Shown here: one piece after another, positions 27,907-36,627 of the stretch
Layout of the letters: every line of letters begins with the position of its first letter
How positions within the stretch are numbered: the stretch's first letter is position 1
Assembly (NCBI RefSeq): GCF_002198715.1
Contig: NZ_MWLK01000021.1
Location: 1-64,000 of the forward strand
DNA from: Rhodomicrobium sp. R_RK_3
GTDB lineage: Bacteria > Pseudomonadota > Alphaproteobacteria > Rhizobiales > Rhodomicrobiaceae
Direction: 5' to 3'
DNA: 64,000 nucleotides
Translations under genes and position numbers: made by a program
Notes under the pieces: generated by a model
Seen by the model: the letters and a program-made list of their open reading frames with translations, nothing else
Databases searched by the model: none
Told to the model about the DNA's origin: nothing

Positions 27907-28992
27907 TCACGCGGCTGCTTGCGCGACCGGCCCGGCGGCGAGCGCGCCGGACGTGTCGAAGATGAAAAACCGGTCCGGCACCAGATAGACCGGGATGGTC
28001 TCGTCCGGCTTGATGACGCGGACGCCATGCACCAGCCCGACCCAGCGCGCATCGGCGAAATCGACGTGCACGAAACTTTCCGAGCCGGTGATCTCGGTGA
28101 TGGCGACCTTGGCCTTGATCTGCACGGCCTCGTCGCGCGGCGGATCGAGATGCAGATGATGGGCGCGGAAGCCGATGATGTAGTCGCCGTCCGCGAGGCC
28201 GAGGCTCTTGCGCGGGACGGGGATCGAGATGCCGCCATCGAGCACGAAATTTGCGCCGGCCTTGCGCAGCCGGATGGTGTTCAGCGGCGGATCGGAAAAG
28301 ATCTTGGCGGTGCGCAGGTTGGCCGGGTGCTGGTAGACGTCGATTGTCGGGCCGAATTGCGTGACCGCGCCTTCATGCAGCGTGGCGGTCTTGCCGCCGA
28401 GCAGCAGCGATTCGCTCGGCTCGGTGGTGGCGTAGACCAGGATCGAGCCGGTTTCGGCGAAGACGGGCGGCAGCTCGGCGCGCAGTTCCTCGCGCAGCTT
28501 ATAGTCGAGATTGGCCAGCGGCTCGTCGAGCAGCACCAGCGAGGCCCGCTTGACGAAGGCGCGGGCGATGGCCGTGCGCTGCTGCTGCCCGCCGGAGAGA
28601 TTCAGCGGCGTGCGGTCGAGATAGGGCTCCAGCTTCAGCAGGCGCGCGGCCTGGCGCACCCGCTTTTCGATCTCGGCGCGGTCGAGCTTGGCGACGCGCA
28701 GCGGCGAGGCGATATTCTCGTAGACCGTCAGCGAGGGGTAGTTGATGAACTGCTGGTAGACCATGGCGACATCGCGCTTCTGCACGGGCACGCCGATGAC
28801 GCTCTTGCCGTCGACGAGGATGTCGCCGGAGGTCGGGCGGTCGAGGCCGGCCATCAGCCGCATCAGCGAGGTCTTGCCCGAAAGCGTCGGCCCGAGCAGG
28901 ATGTTGAGCGAGCCCTTTTCCAGCCGCATCGACACGGAACGGATGAGCGTGTCGGAAGGCGTCGCCTTGCTCACATCGATCAATTCCAGCAT
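27907..28992 (-). CDS. glpS: Glycerol ABC transporter ATPase (first)
   Basis: 361 residues from ATG 28992 (MLELIDVSK), with GGGAGGAG upstream; the frame extends to 29013. Walker A GPTLSGKTS, canonical signature NLSGGQQQRTAIARA, Walker B LVLLDEPLANLD. The switch His position reads YATTEPSE, so the usual H-loop His appears to be Thr. With GlpT it energises glycerol uptake; S and T are thus complementary in which motif is altered. C-terminal TOBE-like regulatory domain. Confidence 0.93.
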   Translation of the reverse strand: MLELIDVSKATPSDTLIRSVSMRLEKGSLNILLGPTLSGKTSLMRLMAGLDRPTSGDILVDGKSVIGVPVQKRDVAMVYQQFINYPSLTVYENIASPLRVAKLDRAEIEKRVRQAARLLKLEPYLDRTPLNLSGGQQQRTAIARAFVKRASLVLLDEPLANLDYKLREELRAELPPVFAETGSILVYATTEPSESLLLGGKTATLHEGAVTQFGPTIDVYQHPANLRTAKIFSDPPLNTIRLRKAGANFVLDGGISIPVPRKSLGLADGDYIIGFRAHHLHLDPPRDEAVQIKAKVAITEITGSESFVHVDFADARWVGLVHGVRVIKPDETIPVYLVPDRFFIFDTSGALAAGPVAQAAA

Positions 28993-29032
28993 GACACTCC
29001 TCCCTTCCCCCAAACGCCACTATATGCCGAAT

Positions 29033-30574
29033 TCAGAGGCGCGCCGCCTTTAAAGACGGCAATTCATGCGTTTGGCTCATCCATCGCTCGAGCGCTTCGG
29101 CTTCTTCGCGATTGAGACGCAGCCCAAGTTTTGAGCGCCGCCACAGCACATCCGCCGCGGTGCGGGCCCACTCGGTTTCCATCAGATAGCGGACTTCCGC
29201 CTCATAGAGCGTGCCGCCGAAATGACGGCCGAGCCCGGCGATGTTGGTGACGCCCGCCAGTACATTGCGCGTATCGGTGCCATAGGCGCGGGCAAGCCGG
29301 TAGACATGGTCCGGCGCCAGGAATGCATATTGTTTGGCGAGATCGCGGTAAAGCGTGGCAAAGCCACTCACCGGAAAATCGCCGCCGGGGAGCTTGGCGT
29401 CCGCCGTCCAGGCCGGACCGCGCTTGCCCAGCACGGATTCGACCATCTTCATGGCGGATTCGGCCAGCCGCCGGAAGGTCGTGATCTTGCCGCCGAAGAT
29501 GTTCAGCAGGGCCGGCTGGCCGTCCTCGTCCTGCAGCCGCAGCACATAGTCGCGCGTCGTTTCCTGGGCGCTGCCGGCGCCGTCGTCATAGAGCGGGCGG
29601 ACGCCGGAATAAGACCAGACCACCTGATCAGGATTGACTGGCTTGGCAAAATATTCGCTTGCCGCGCTGCACAGATATTCGATCTCCTGCGGCGAGGCGG
29701 CGACGACGCCAGGGTCGCCCTCATAGTCGATGTCGGTGGTGCCGATCAGCGTGAAATCGCGCTCATAGGGGATGGAGAAGATGATGCGGCCGTCGCCGTT
29801 CTGAAAGATGTAGCAGCGCTCGTGCTCGTAGAGGCGCGGCACGACGATGTGGCTCCCCTTGACCAGCCTTACGGCGGCGGAAGCGTTCTGCCCGATGGCC
29901 TGCTGCAGGACTTCGGCGACCCACGGGCCTGCTGCATTGACCAGCATGCGGGCGGTCACTTCGCGGATCTCGCCGGTGGCGCCGTCATGCAGGGAGATGT
30001 GCCAGAGGCCATCTTCCCGACGCGCCGACATGCAGCGCAGCCGCGTGCGGATCTGGGCGCCGCGCGCGGCTGCGTCCCGGGCGGTCAGCACGACGAGGCG
30101 GCTGTCATCCACCCAGCAATCGGAATATTCGAAGGCCCTGCCGAATTCTGGTTTTAGGGGCTTGCCGGCCTCGTCGCGGCGCAGATTGAGCGTCCGCGTC
30201 GGCGGCAGCAGCTTGCGCCCGCCGAGATGGTCGTAGACGAAGAGGCCGAGGCGCAGCAGCCAGGCCGGGCGCAGGCCGGGCAGATGCGGCAGCACGAAGC
30301 GCAGCGGCCAGATGATATGCGGCGCGCTCTTCCAGAGCGTCTCGCGCTCGAGCAGCGATTCGCGCACCAGCCGAAATTCGTAATGTTCGAGATAGCGCAG
30401 CCCGCCATGTACGAGCTTGGTGGCTGCGGAGGAGGTACCGCTGGCCAGGTCATTCATCTCGGCAAGGAGGACGGAGAAACCGCGTCCGGCAGCGTCGCGC
30501 GCAATGCCGCAGCCGTTGATGCCGCCGCCGATGACCAGCAGGTCGTATTGAGCCGCTTGATTGCGCTCGTCCAA
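29033..30574 (-). CDS. glpD: Glycerol-3-phosphate dehydrogenase (FAD-dependent, respiratory)
   Basis: 513 residues. Oxidises sn-glycerol 3-phosphate to dihydroxyacetone phosphate at the inner membrane and passes electrons to quinone. FAD-binding GGGINGCGIARDAAGRG near residues 15-32, LASGTSSAATKLVHGGLRYLE, and a C-terminal DAO_C helical domain. The start codon is TTG (30574) with GGAGG 7 nt upstream. First structural gene of the operon after glpR; 40 bp to glpS. Confidence 0.95.
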   Translation of the reverse strand: MDERNQAAQYDLLVIGGGINGCGIARDAAGRGFSVLLAEMNDLASGTSSAATKLVHGGLRYLEHYEFRLVRESLLERETLWKSAPHIIWPLRFVLPHLPGLRPAWLLRLGLFVYDHLGGRKLLPPTRTLNLRRDEAGKPLKPEFGRAFEYSDCWVDDSRLVVLTARDAAARGAQIRTRLRCMSARREDGLWHISLHDGATGEIREVTARMLVNAAGPWVAEVLQQAIGQNASAAVRLVKGSHIVVPRLYEHERCYIFQNGDGRIIFSIPYERDFTLIGTTDIDYEGDPGVVAASPQEIEYLCSAASEYFAKPVNPDQVVWSYSGVRPLYDDGAGSAQETTRDYVLRLQDEDGQPALLNIFGGKITTFRRLAESAMKMVESVLGKRGPAWTADAKLPGGDFPVSGFATLYRDLAKQYAFLAPDHVYRLARAYGTDTRNVLAGVTNIAGLGRHFGGTLYEAEVRYLMETEWARTAADVLWRRSKLGLRLNREEAEALERWMSQTHELPSLKAARL

Positions 30575-30658
30575 AAGCCTTCCTCCGTAGCACGATGCGT
30601 TATTGTAAGCTTCGCATCTGCGCGGGTGAATGGTAATCGAAAGCGCGGCGCTGTCAAC

Positions 30659-30674
30659 CGAAAGAAAACGAAAG
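30659..30674 (-). promoter_or_regulatory. Candidate GlpR-binding repeats before glpD
   Basis: Direct repeats CGAAAG at 30659-30664 and CGAAAG at 30669-30674 separated by AAAA (CTTTCG twice on the glpD strand), with further CGAAAG/CGAAAC copies inside the end of glpR (30685-30697). They resemble the half-sites in front of glpR and lie in the 104-bp glpR-glpD gap, where a glpD promoter would be expected. Confidence 0.45.
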
Positions 30675-30678
30675 CGGT

Positions 30679-31464
30679 TCAGGCCGAAAGCGAAACCGGC
30701 TTGGGTGCCATCGCCTCATAGAGTTCGACCCGCGCCTCGGCGCAGATCTGGCGGATGGCGTCGTTATCGCAGCGGTCGGTGACGAAACTGTGCATCTGCG
30801 ACAGATGCGCGATGCGAACCGGGGCGGCGCGCTCGAATTTGGTCGCATCCGAAACCAGGATGACATTGCGCGCATTGCTGATGATCGCCTGGGCCACCTT
30901 CACTTCCCGGTAATCATAATCGAGCAGCGCCCCATCGGCGTCGATCGCCGAGGCGCCGATAATGGCGTAATCGACACGGAACTGCTTGATGAAATCGACC
31001 GCCGCCTCGCCGACGATGCCGCCATCGGCGCGCCGCACGACGCCGCCGGCAATGATGACCTCGATATCGCGAACGGGGCGCATTGCGTTGGCGACGTTGA
31101 TATTATTGGTGATGACCATCAGCCCCTGATGGCCGAGCAGCGCACGCGCCACCGCTTCGGTGGTGGTGCCGATATTGATGAAGAGCGAGGCATTGTTGGG
31201 GATCAGCGTCGCCGCCATCCGGCCGATGGCCTCTTTCTCCTCGTTGGCGATGGCGCGGCGAGCGTCATAGCCGAAATTCTCGATGCCGGAGGAGAGGATG
31301 GCGCCGCCATGCACCCGGGCCAGCAGCCGCTGGTCGCAAAGCTCGTTCAAATCCTTGCGGATGGTCTGCGGTGAGACGTCAAAGCGGGCGGCGAGGTCCT
31401 CGACCGTGACGCGGCCGACCTGCTTGGCGATCTCGAGAATGCTGTTCTGGCGGGCAACGAGCAT
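30679..31464 (-). CDS. glpR: DeoR-family glycerol regulon repressor
   Basis: 261 residues. N-terminal DeoR winged helix (about 6-58; FDVSPQTIRKDL) and C-terminal sugar-phosphate-sensing domain (about 75-235; NIGTTTEAVARAL, GASAIDADGALLDYD). DeoR-family GlpR is normally released from DNA by glycerol 3-phosphate. The start at 31464 (MLVARQNS) lacks a strong ribosome site; the frame extends to 31596 but runs through the inverted repeat. Heads the operon; 104 bp before glpD. Confidence 0.92.
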   Translation of the reverse strand: MLVARQNSILEIAKQVGRVTVEDLAARFDVSPQTIRKDLNELCDQRLLARVHGGAILSSGIENFGYDARRAIANEEKEAIGRMAATLIPNNASLFINIGTTTEAVARALLGHQGLMVITNNINVANAMRPVRDIEVIIAGGVVRRADGGIVGEAAVDFIKQFRVDYAIIGASAIDADGALLDYDYREVKVAQAIISNARNVILVSDATKFERAAPVRIAHLSQMHSFVTDRCDNDAIRQICAEARVELYEAMAPKPVSLSA

Positions 31465-31470
31465 GGGTCC

Positions 31471-31509
31471 GGTTTCGTTTCGGGTTGTCGCGAAACCATA
31501 AACGAAACC
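31471..31509. promoter_or_regulatory. Inverted repeat in front of glpR, probable autoregulatory operator
   Basis: Perfect 10-bp arms GGTTTCGTTT (31471-31480) and AAACGAAACC (31500-31509) with a 19-bp spacer, plus an internal CGAAACC at 31491. It starts 7 bp upstream of the glpR ATG. TTTCG-type half-sites suit DeoR-family regulators, so autorepression by GlpR is the simplest reading. Confidence 0.6.
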
Positions 31510-31596
31510 ACGCAAATGTTGAATTATTATGCGGGAAGGCGGTGAATTTCCAGGGGCCGGCTGCCAAAGAGGCGTCGATAAGGGCCAATCCGCCAT

Positions 31597-31641
31597 GGCA
31601 TATGATATGCCTGACGAAAGTCAGCAGGCATATCGTATGCC
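31597..31641. promoter_or_regulatory. Twin 15-bp palindromes spaced exactly 30 bp apart
   Basis: GGCATATGATATGCC (31597-31611) and GGCATATCGTATGCC (31627-31641). Between them is CTGAC-GAAA-GTCAG, so the whole 45 bp is also one large imperfect palindrome around a GAAA loop. It lies 130-180 bp upstream of glpR and 52 bp from the end of the next gene. It looks like a tandem operator (three helical turns) or a structured RNA. Confidence 0.6.
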
Positions 31642-31692
31642 AAAACGAAAGCCGATTGTCGCCAACCGCAGATGCTGAGCCGCTAGGGGCGC

Positions 31693-32637
31693 TCAGCGTG
31701 CGTTGAGGCCGGCGAGATAGCGCGAGGCCTGATCGCTGCCCAATTCCTGCGCCTGTTTGTACCAGCTTCGAGCCTGGGCGATGTCCGGCTGCAAGCCTCT
31801 GACTTTCAAATTGTTGAGGAATTGCGGATCGAAACTGCGGCCCATGGCCAGCGCTCCGGCGGCAATGCCCTTGCGCGCGACCTGCAGGTAGAACAGCCGC
31901 GCCGAAGCGATATCGCCTTGCTGGGCGAGGATATTGCCGCGCTCCATGATGGATTTGTCGGCGGGGCTCATTTCCTGTGCCTGCGGCTCGCTCCGGGCGA
32001 CGATGCGTTCGGGCATGGTTTCGGCCGGCGGCGGAGCGACGGCCCGATCCGGGCGGATCACATTCGGCAGCCTGGGATTGGGCTGCAGCGCGGCCGTCGT
32101 CTCGGGGGCGTTGATGGCGGTGAAGGCGATGTCGACCGAATAGCGCTCGGGCTCGATGTCCTTGCCGCGGATAAGCAGCACATCCATGGTGAACATGCCT
32201 TGGAACTCGGGCGGCGGAATCAGCATCAGCCCGTCAATATCGTTCAGCGACACCGCCCAATAATCCTTCGTGCCGAAGCCGGCCGAGAGCTTGAACTCCG
32301 GCGGCAGGTTGCGGAACATCAGGAAGCTGTAGGCCTGGGCCTGATTGCGCGGCAGCCGAACCTTGAGCGCCAAGGGCATTCCGACTGTCCCGGCCGAATT
32401 CTCGACCGCGAAGCCCGCGCCGAACTGGATGCGCCGGAGCAGCGCCTCGCTCATCTCCAGGTCGGTCATCGGCGTCGCGGGAAAGGCGTGCGCCTTAAGA
32501 GGCGGACCGAATTGCGTCAGGCCGGCCGCGCCGACAATGGCCAAGATCCATGCCATGCGCCCGGCGGGCACCGATGCGGCGGGTTTGGCGCCGGCCGGCT
32601 GCGGGACGTTCGAAAAGCCAATGCGATTCAGGGTCAT
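31693..32637 (-). CDS. Exported Sel1/TPR-like hypothetical protein
   Basis: About 314 residues from ATG 32637 (MTLNRIGFS). The N-terminal hydrophobic segment (MAWILAIVGAAGLTQFG, about 28-44) acts as a signal anchor. A central domain of unknown type (about 55-170) is followed by a Pro-rich linker (PPPAETMPER) and a C-terminal Sel1/TPR-like part (IMERGNILAQQGDIASARLFYLQ; QARSWYKQAQELGSDQASRYL). Sel1-like repeats mediate protein contacts, often at the envelope. No strong ribosome site was seen. Not part of the glp operon: it is upstream on the same strand, with the palindromes between. Confidence 0.7.
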   Translation of the reverse strand: MTLNRIGFSNVPQPAGAKPAASVPAGRMAWILAIVGAAGLTQFGPPLKAHAFPATPMTDLEMSEALLRRIQFGAGFAVENSAGTVGMPLALKVRLPRNQAQAYSFLMFRNLPPEFKLSAGFGTKDYWAVSLNDIDGLMLIPPPEFQGMFTMDVLLIRGKDIEPERYSVDIAFTAINAPETTAALQPNPRLPNVIRPDRAVAPPPAETMPERIVARSEPQAQEMSPADKSIMERGNILAQQGDIASARLFYLQVARKGIAAGALAMGRSFDPQFLNNLKVRGLQPDIAQARSWYKQAQELGSDQASRYLAGLNAR

Positions 32638-33035
32638 GGGACGGCTCGGACTCTGCTCAATGGTTGATGCACGATACAACGGCTCTGCAAGTCTCGGGCC
32701 GGTCGAGGCGGACGTGCCGCCGCGGCCGGGAGGATGGCATGGAGCAAACGCGCGGCCGGTCACCTGCCACGCGCAGGGCGCATGCAGGACGGCTTCGCAA
32801 AAAATCGAACCGGAGCTTTATCAAATCTGTGAAAGCCAAGGAAACGCCACCCCAATCCCCCAAGGATTGTGGCGTAATTATCGATAAATATCGACAAAAA
32901 TAAGGGGACGTGTTTTTCCCCACGTCGATTGCATTCATTCCGTGTTCTTCGCGGTACAGCAGGCCCCCGGGGCAGCCGCGCGTTCGTTGCCCCGCAGCCG
33001 CCCTTCGGGGCTGGCGGAAAGCGGCGATCGGCACC
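32638..33035. other. About 400 bp of intergenic DNA, no gene seen
   Basis: Between two minus-strand genes. It includes an AT-richer patch (about 32860-32935) suitable for a promoter of the Sel1-like gene. No RNA gene, repeat or supported frame was recognised. Confidence 0.4.
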
Positions 33036-33893
33036 TCAACGCGCCGTGCCCGGAGCGGGAATCCCCTGCGGCCGCCCGCGTCCGCCATTCGGGTCGAGCG
33101 GCAGGAATTCCACCCCCGACTGCTGCACCGGCTGCGGGTAGAGCGTCATCAGATTGAGCACGCTCTGCGGCAGGCCCAGCTTGACCGGCAGACCGAGCGC
33201 GGCGGCTTCGTCATAGGTCAGGGCGTAATCATGCGTCCAGTAGCCGCCCGCCAGCTTCTCGGCGAGCGCCGCTGCCCGTTCCTCGCCGAGCCGCTTGCGC
33301 GTCAGCTCGACCGCGCCGCGTTTCACCTGGGCCAGCGCCTTCTCGCTCATGTCGGCCATGACCAGCGTCAGGTCATGCACTTCGCTGAGCGGCTTGCTGT
33401 CGCGGGCGCGCACGATGCTGGCGGCGGGGAAGCCGGCGAGCTGCGGATCGATCGGCCCCAAAACCGAGAATTCGCCGAGCAGGATCTCGTTGGCCGCGAG
33501 CGCGATCAGCGTCCCGCCCGACATGGCATAGACCGGCACCATGACCCGGACGCGGGCCGGGTGCGCCTCGATGGCGCGCGCGATCTGCATGGCGGCGAGG
33601 ACGAGGCCGCCCGGCGTGTGGACGATGAAGTCGATGGGCCGGTCCTTCGGCGTCTCCTTGATCGCGGCGATGATGGTCTGCGCGTCCTCCAGGTTGATGA
33701 AGCGCGAGACCGGGAAGCCGAGCAGGTTCCGCCGCTCCTGGCGGTGGATCATGGTGATGACGCGCGAGCCCTCGGAGCGCTCGATGGCGCGGATGGCATT
33801 CGCCCGCCGCATCGCCCGGACGCGCTCGGCGATGATCGGCTGCAGCGCCAGCACCAGGAACACGATCCAGATCCAGGAGAAGAGATTTTCCAT
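33036..33893 (-). CDS. Membrane-anchored Clp-fold serine protease (SDH/SppA-like)
   Basis: About 285 residues from ATG 33893 (MENLFSWIWIVFLVLALQP), which begins with a single TM helix. The Clp/crotonase-fold protease core follows: DFIVHTPGG, VMVPVYAMSGGTLIALAA with the likely nucleophile Ser in AMSGG, and FSVLGPIDPQ. This matches the SDH-family of ClpP-class proteases found in bacteria and archaea; substrates are likely membrane proteins. A GGGGG ribosome site is present. A weak GGAAC-N15-AGTT element on the minus strand at 33936-33959 could be its promoter. Confidence 0.83.
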   Translation of the reverse strand: MENLFSWIWIVFLVLALQPIIAERVRAMRRANAIRAIERSEGSRVITMIHRQERRNLLGFPVSRFINLEDAQTIIAAIKETPKDRPIDFIVHTPGGLVLAAMQIARAIEAHPARVRVMVPVYAMSGGTLIALAANEILLGEFSVLGPIDPQLAGFPAASIVRARDSKPLSEVHDLTLVMADMSEKALAQVKRGAVELTRKRLGEERAAALAEKLAGGYWTHDYALTYDEAAALGLPVKLGLPQSVLNLMTLYPQPVQQSGVEFLPLDPNGGRGRPQGIPAPGTAR

Positions 33894-33996
33894 GGCGAAG
33901 CCCCCTTTTTGCAGAACACGAACCTCATCATCGCAAACTTTCGCAAGAGCGGAAGTTCCGAATGGCAAAGCCGCGCCGTGACGGCCGCGCGGCCAC

Positions 33997-34022
33997 AAAA
34001 AACCCCGGCACGCGGGCCGGGG
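33997..34022 (-). terminator. Orphan rho-independent terminator on the minus strand
   Basis: Stem CCCCGGC / GCCGGGG (34003-34009 with 34016-34022), 6-nt loop, and six A residues at 33997-34002 that give a U-tail on the minus strand. No minus-strand gene lies upstream, only 430 bp of unannotated DNA, so it ends an unknown transcript or attenuates the protease gene. Confidence 0.75.
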
Positions 34023-34454
34023 CAGGTCGATCATCTCGTCTTATTCTTTGTTGCTAGGCGGACCCTCTCGAGGGGAATGGCGATGGGCGGGACGACGAAT
34101 CGGGACGAAACTTTCGCCGGGCTGACGCGGACAGCCGGCGCCCATTCTGAGCTCGTATAATTCACCAGTCAGACATTTGTTCCGGAAAACTTCAGCGAAT
34201 TTGCGACAGTTCTAGTGACCGGAACGTGCGTCTGCGGCATTCAATAAAACGTCAAACATGGTATAAGACCCTGATAATGGGTAGGCATTGGAATTTGGCC
34301 GCGAACGGCAAAATCAGTTTCAGATTTGGGCATTTTGGAAGGATTTGCGGGATCATGCTGCCGCTCGACTTTGGGGAAATGCCGGTGAGTTCGACGGACG
34401 GCGCGCTGGCAACGCGCCTGGGCCTGGGGGCCGCGACCCGGTGCGGAGGCAGAA
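34023..34454. other. Intergenic DNA upstream of the dynamin pair
   Basis: About 430 bp without a supported protein gene. AT-richer around 34150-34330. It must hold the promoter of the dynamin operon on the plus strand, and possibly a small RNA on the minus strand ending at the terminator 33997-34022. Confidence 0.4.
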
Positions 34455-36614
34455 ATGACCGCACCGCCTGAGAGCTTTTCCAGCCTGACCGATGCCCGCG
34501 TCACCTCGCGGCTCGGCGAGATGAAGCGCCGCGTCGGCGAACTCGGCGAGGATCTGCAGGATGCCATCCATGGCCGCGTCGGCAGCTTCGTACATTCGCT
34601 GCTGAGCGATCTGGAATCGCATAGCTGCCGCATCGCGGTGATCGGCCAGATCAAGGCCGGCAAGAGCACGCTCATCAACGCGCTGATCCGCCGGCCCGAC
34701 CTGCTGCCGACCGACGTCAACCCCTCGACCGCCGTCATCACCAAGCTCTATTTCGGCTCCGCCGCAGAGCAGAACAACACCGCCCTGTTCCAGTTCTTCA
34801 GCGACGACGAATGGGAGCGCATCATGTCGGGGGGGCGCGCCGGGGCCATGACCATGGAGCGCCACGCCGCGCTCCGGCCCGAACAGCTCGAGGAGCCGCT
34901 GGAGGAGCTGCGCCAGCGCGCGGAGACCCGGCTCGGCGCGGAATATCCAAAGCTGCTCGGCAAGCACCACCTGTTCTCCTCCGTTACGGCTGGGCTGCTC
35001 GAGCGCTATGTCAGCGCCGGCGATTATGACGACGTGCCCGCCGCCGATGGCGACCGCCGGCATTATTCCGACATCACCAAGACCGCCGAGGTTTTCCTCG
35101 AAGGCCAGCCGCTCGGCTATCCCTCGATCATCATCGACACGCCCGGCGTCAACGACCCGTTCCTGGTGCGGGACGAGATCACGCAAGGCAATCTGGGCGA
35201 CGCCGACATCTATCTGGTGGTGCTGACCGCGCAGCAGCCGCTGTCCAAAAGCGATCTGGCCCTGCTGCGGATGCTAAAGGGCCTGCAGAAGGACCGCATC
35301 ATCGCCGTCGTCAACCGCATCGACCTGGTGAATGTCGCGGGCGGCGCGGCGGAACGGCTGGCCGCCCATGTCCGCGCCAGCCTGAAGCGCGAATTCCCGC
35401 ATACCGAGATCCCGGTGGTGCTGGCCAGCGCCCATTGGGGCAATGCCGCGCTCAGCCCCGACATCGATGAGCGCGACGCGGCGCTCGCCTCCTCCTTCGG
35501 CGATTATGCCGAGGATCTGGCGCGCCACGGCGAGCCCGGCTTCGAGCGGCCCCGCGCCGACTGGACGCCGGAGCGATCCGCGCAGATGCTCTATCGCGCG
35601 TCCGGCATTCCGGCCATCGTCTCGGCGATCTCGCGGCTGATCGGCCATTCGGTGACGGCGGAGCGGCTGCTGCCGGTGGCCTCGACGCTCGGGGCGATTG
35701 CCGAAAATACTTCGATCGCCATGCGCTACGGCATCAAGACGCTGCAAGGCGGCGATGGCGGCGACGGCTGGATCCGCGGCCGGGCGAGCCGCAGCTTGCA
35801 GGAGCTGGAGACGTTGCTGTCCAAGGTGGAGGCGACGCTGGCCACCTGCGAGCATGAGTTCACGGTGCTGACCGCCGAGGAGATCGGCCGCTTGCGCCGC
35901 TTCATGATCTACACGGCCGACAATTTCGCCGAGCAGCAGCGCGAAAGGCTGCTGCAATACGGCTCCTATGCCGCCTTTCGCGGCGAGTTCCAGGAGCAGA
36001 CCTTCCAGCTCCGCTCGCAGCTCGCCGAGGATTTCTACAAATACATCACCGAGATCTCCAAGCAGTTCCTCACCCGCCAGCAGGAGGCGGAGGCGGCCTT
36101 GCGCGTGACGGTGCAGGAGGCGCTGCCGGCGCTCGACAATGTGCTGCATTTCGGCATCCAGGCGACCAGCCTGCCGCCGCCTTCTATCATGCCGCTGAGC
36201 AAGGTGACGGGGCTCGATCTCGACAGCTACTGGCTCCCGCGCGCGCATGCCGCGCAGGTCAATCCGGCCGAAGCCGAGAAATTCAAGCAGCTCGTTTCGG
36301 CCTCCTTCGCCGAACTGATCGAGGAGCTGTTTCAGCTCGCCGAAGCATCGCAGAAGGAGCATGTGTCCGACGCCCTGCGGCGGCTGCGCTTCCTGAGCTA
36401 CAGCGCCGTCTACCCGATCGCGCAGCAGCTGCAACAGCTTGTTTCGGCACGCAAAACCATGTCCGGCCGGGCGGACGGGGGACAGGAATGGGTGGCGCCA
36501 TTCTTCTGGGATCAATTTCTGGCGGAGTGCCGCCAGTCTCTGCTACGCTGCGAGGAGCTGAGCGCCGATTCAGTGACGATCCGGCGTCAATGCATCCAGA
36601 TGATGAGCAATTAG
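34455..36614 (+). CDS. Dynamin-like GTPase
   Basis: 719 residues. Large GTPase domain: G1 GQIKAGKSTLINAL near residues 63-76, a switch-I-type VNPSTAVITKL, G3 DTPGVND near 229, G4 NRID near 288. A long insertion (about 150 residues) separates switch I from G3. The rest is helical and includes an amphipathic stretch (LHFGIQATSLPPPSIMPLSK), as expected of dynamin stalk/membrane regions. Bacterial dynamins remodel or protect membranes. GGAGG precedes the ATG. Start of a three-gene unit with the GTPase-like partner 13 bp downstream. Confidence 0.88.
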   Translation: MTAPPESFSSLTDARVTSRLGEMKRRVGELGEDLQDAIHGRVGSFVHSLLSDLESHSCRIAVIGQIKAGKSTLINALIRRPDLLPTDVNPSTAVITKLYFGSAAEQNNTALFQFFSDDEWERIMSGGRAGAMTMERHAALRPEQLEEPLEELRQRAETRLGAEYPKLLGKHHLFSSVTAGLLERYVSAGDYDDVPAADGDRRHYSDITKTAEVFLEGQPLGYPSIIIDTPGVNDPFLVRDEITQGNLGDADIYLVVLTAQQPLSKSDLALLRMLKGLQKDRIIAVVNRIDLVNVAGGAAERLAAHVRASLKREFPHTEIPVVLASAHWGNAALSPDIDERDAALASSFGDYAEDLARHGEPGFERPRADWTPERSAQMLYRASGIPAIVSAISRLIGHSVTAERLLPVASTLGAIAENTSIAMRYGIKTLQGGDGGDGWIRGRASRSLQELETLLSKVEATLATCEHEFTVLTAEEIGRLRRFMIYTADNFAEQQRERLLQYGSYAAFRGEFQEQTFQLRSQLAEDFYKYITEISKQFLTRQQEAEAALRVTVQEALPALDNVLHFGIQATSLPPPSIMPLSKVTGLDLDSYWLPRAHAAQVNPAEAEKFKQLVSASFAELIEELFQLAEASQKEHVSDALRRLRFLSYSAVYPIAQQLQQLVSARKTMSGRADGGQEWVAPFFWDQFLAECRQSLLRCEELSADSVTIRRQCIQMMSN

Positions 36615-36627
36615 GAGCGCCGCCCCG

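Noticed and set aside
29222-30157. A 311-codon plus-strand frame
   Set aside because: Antisense to glpD with no ribosome site or domain.
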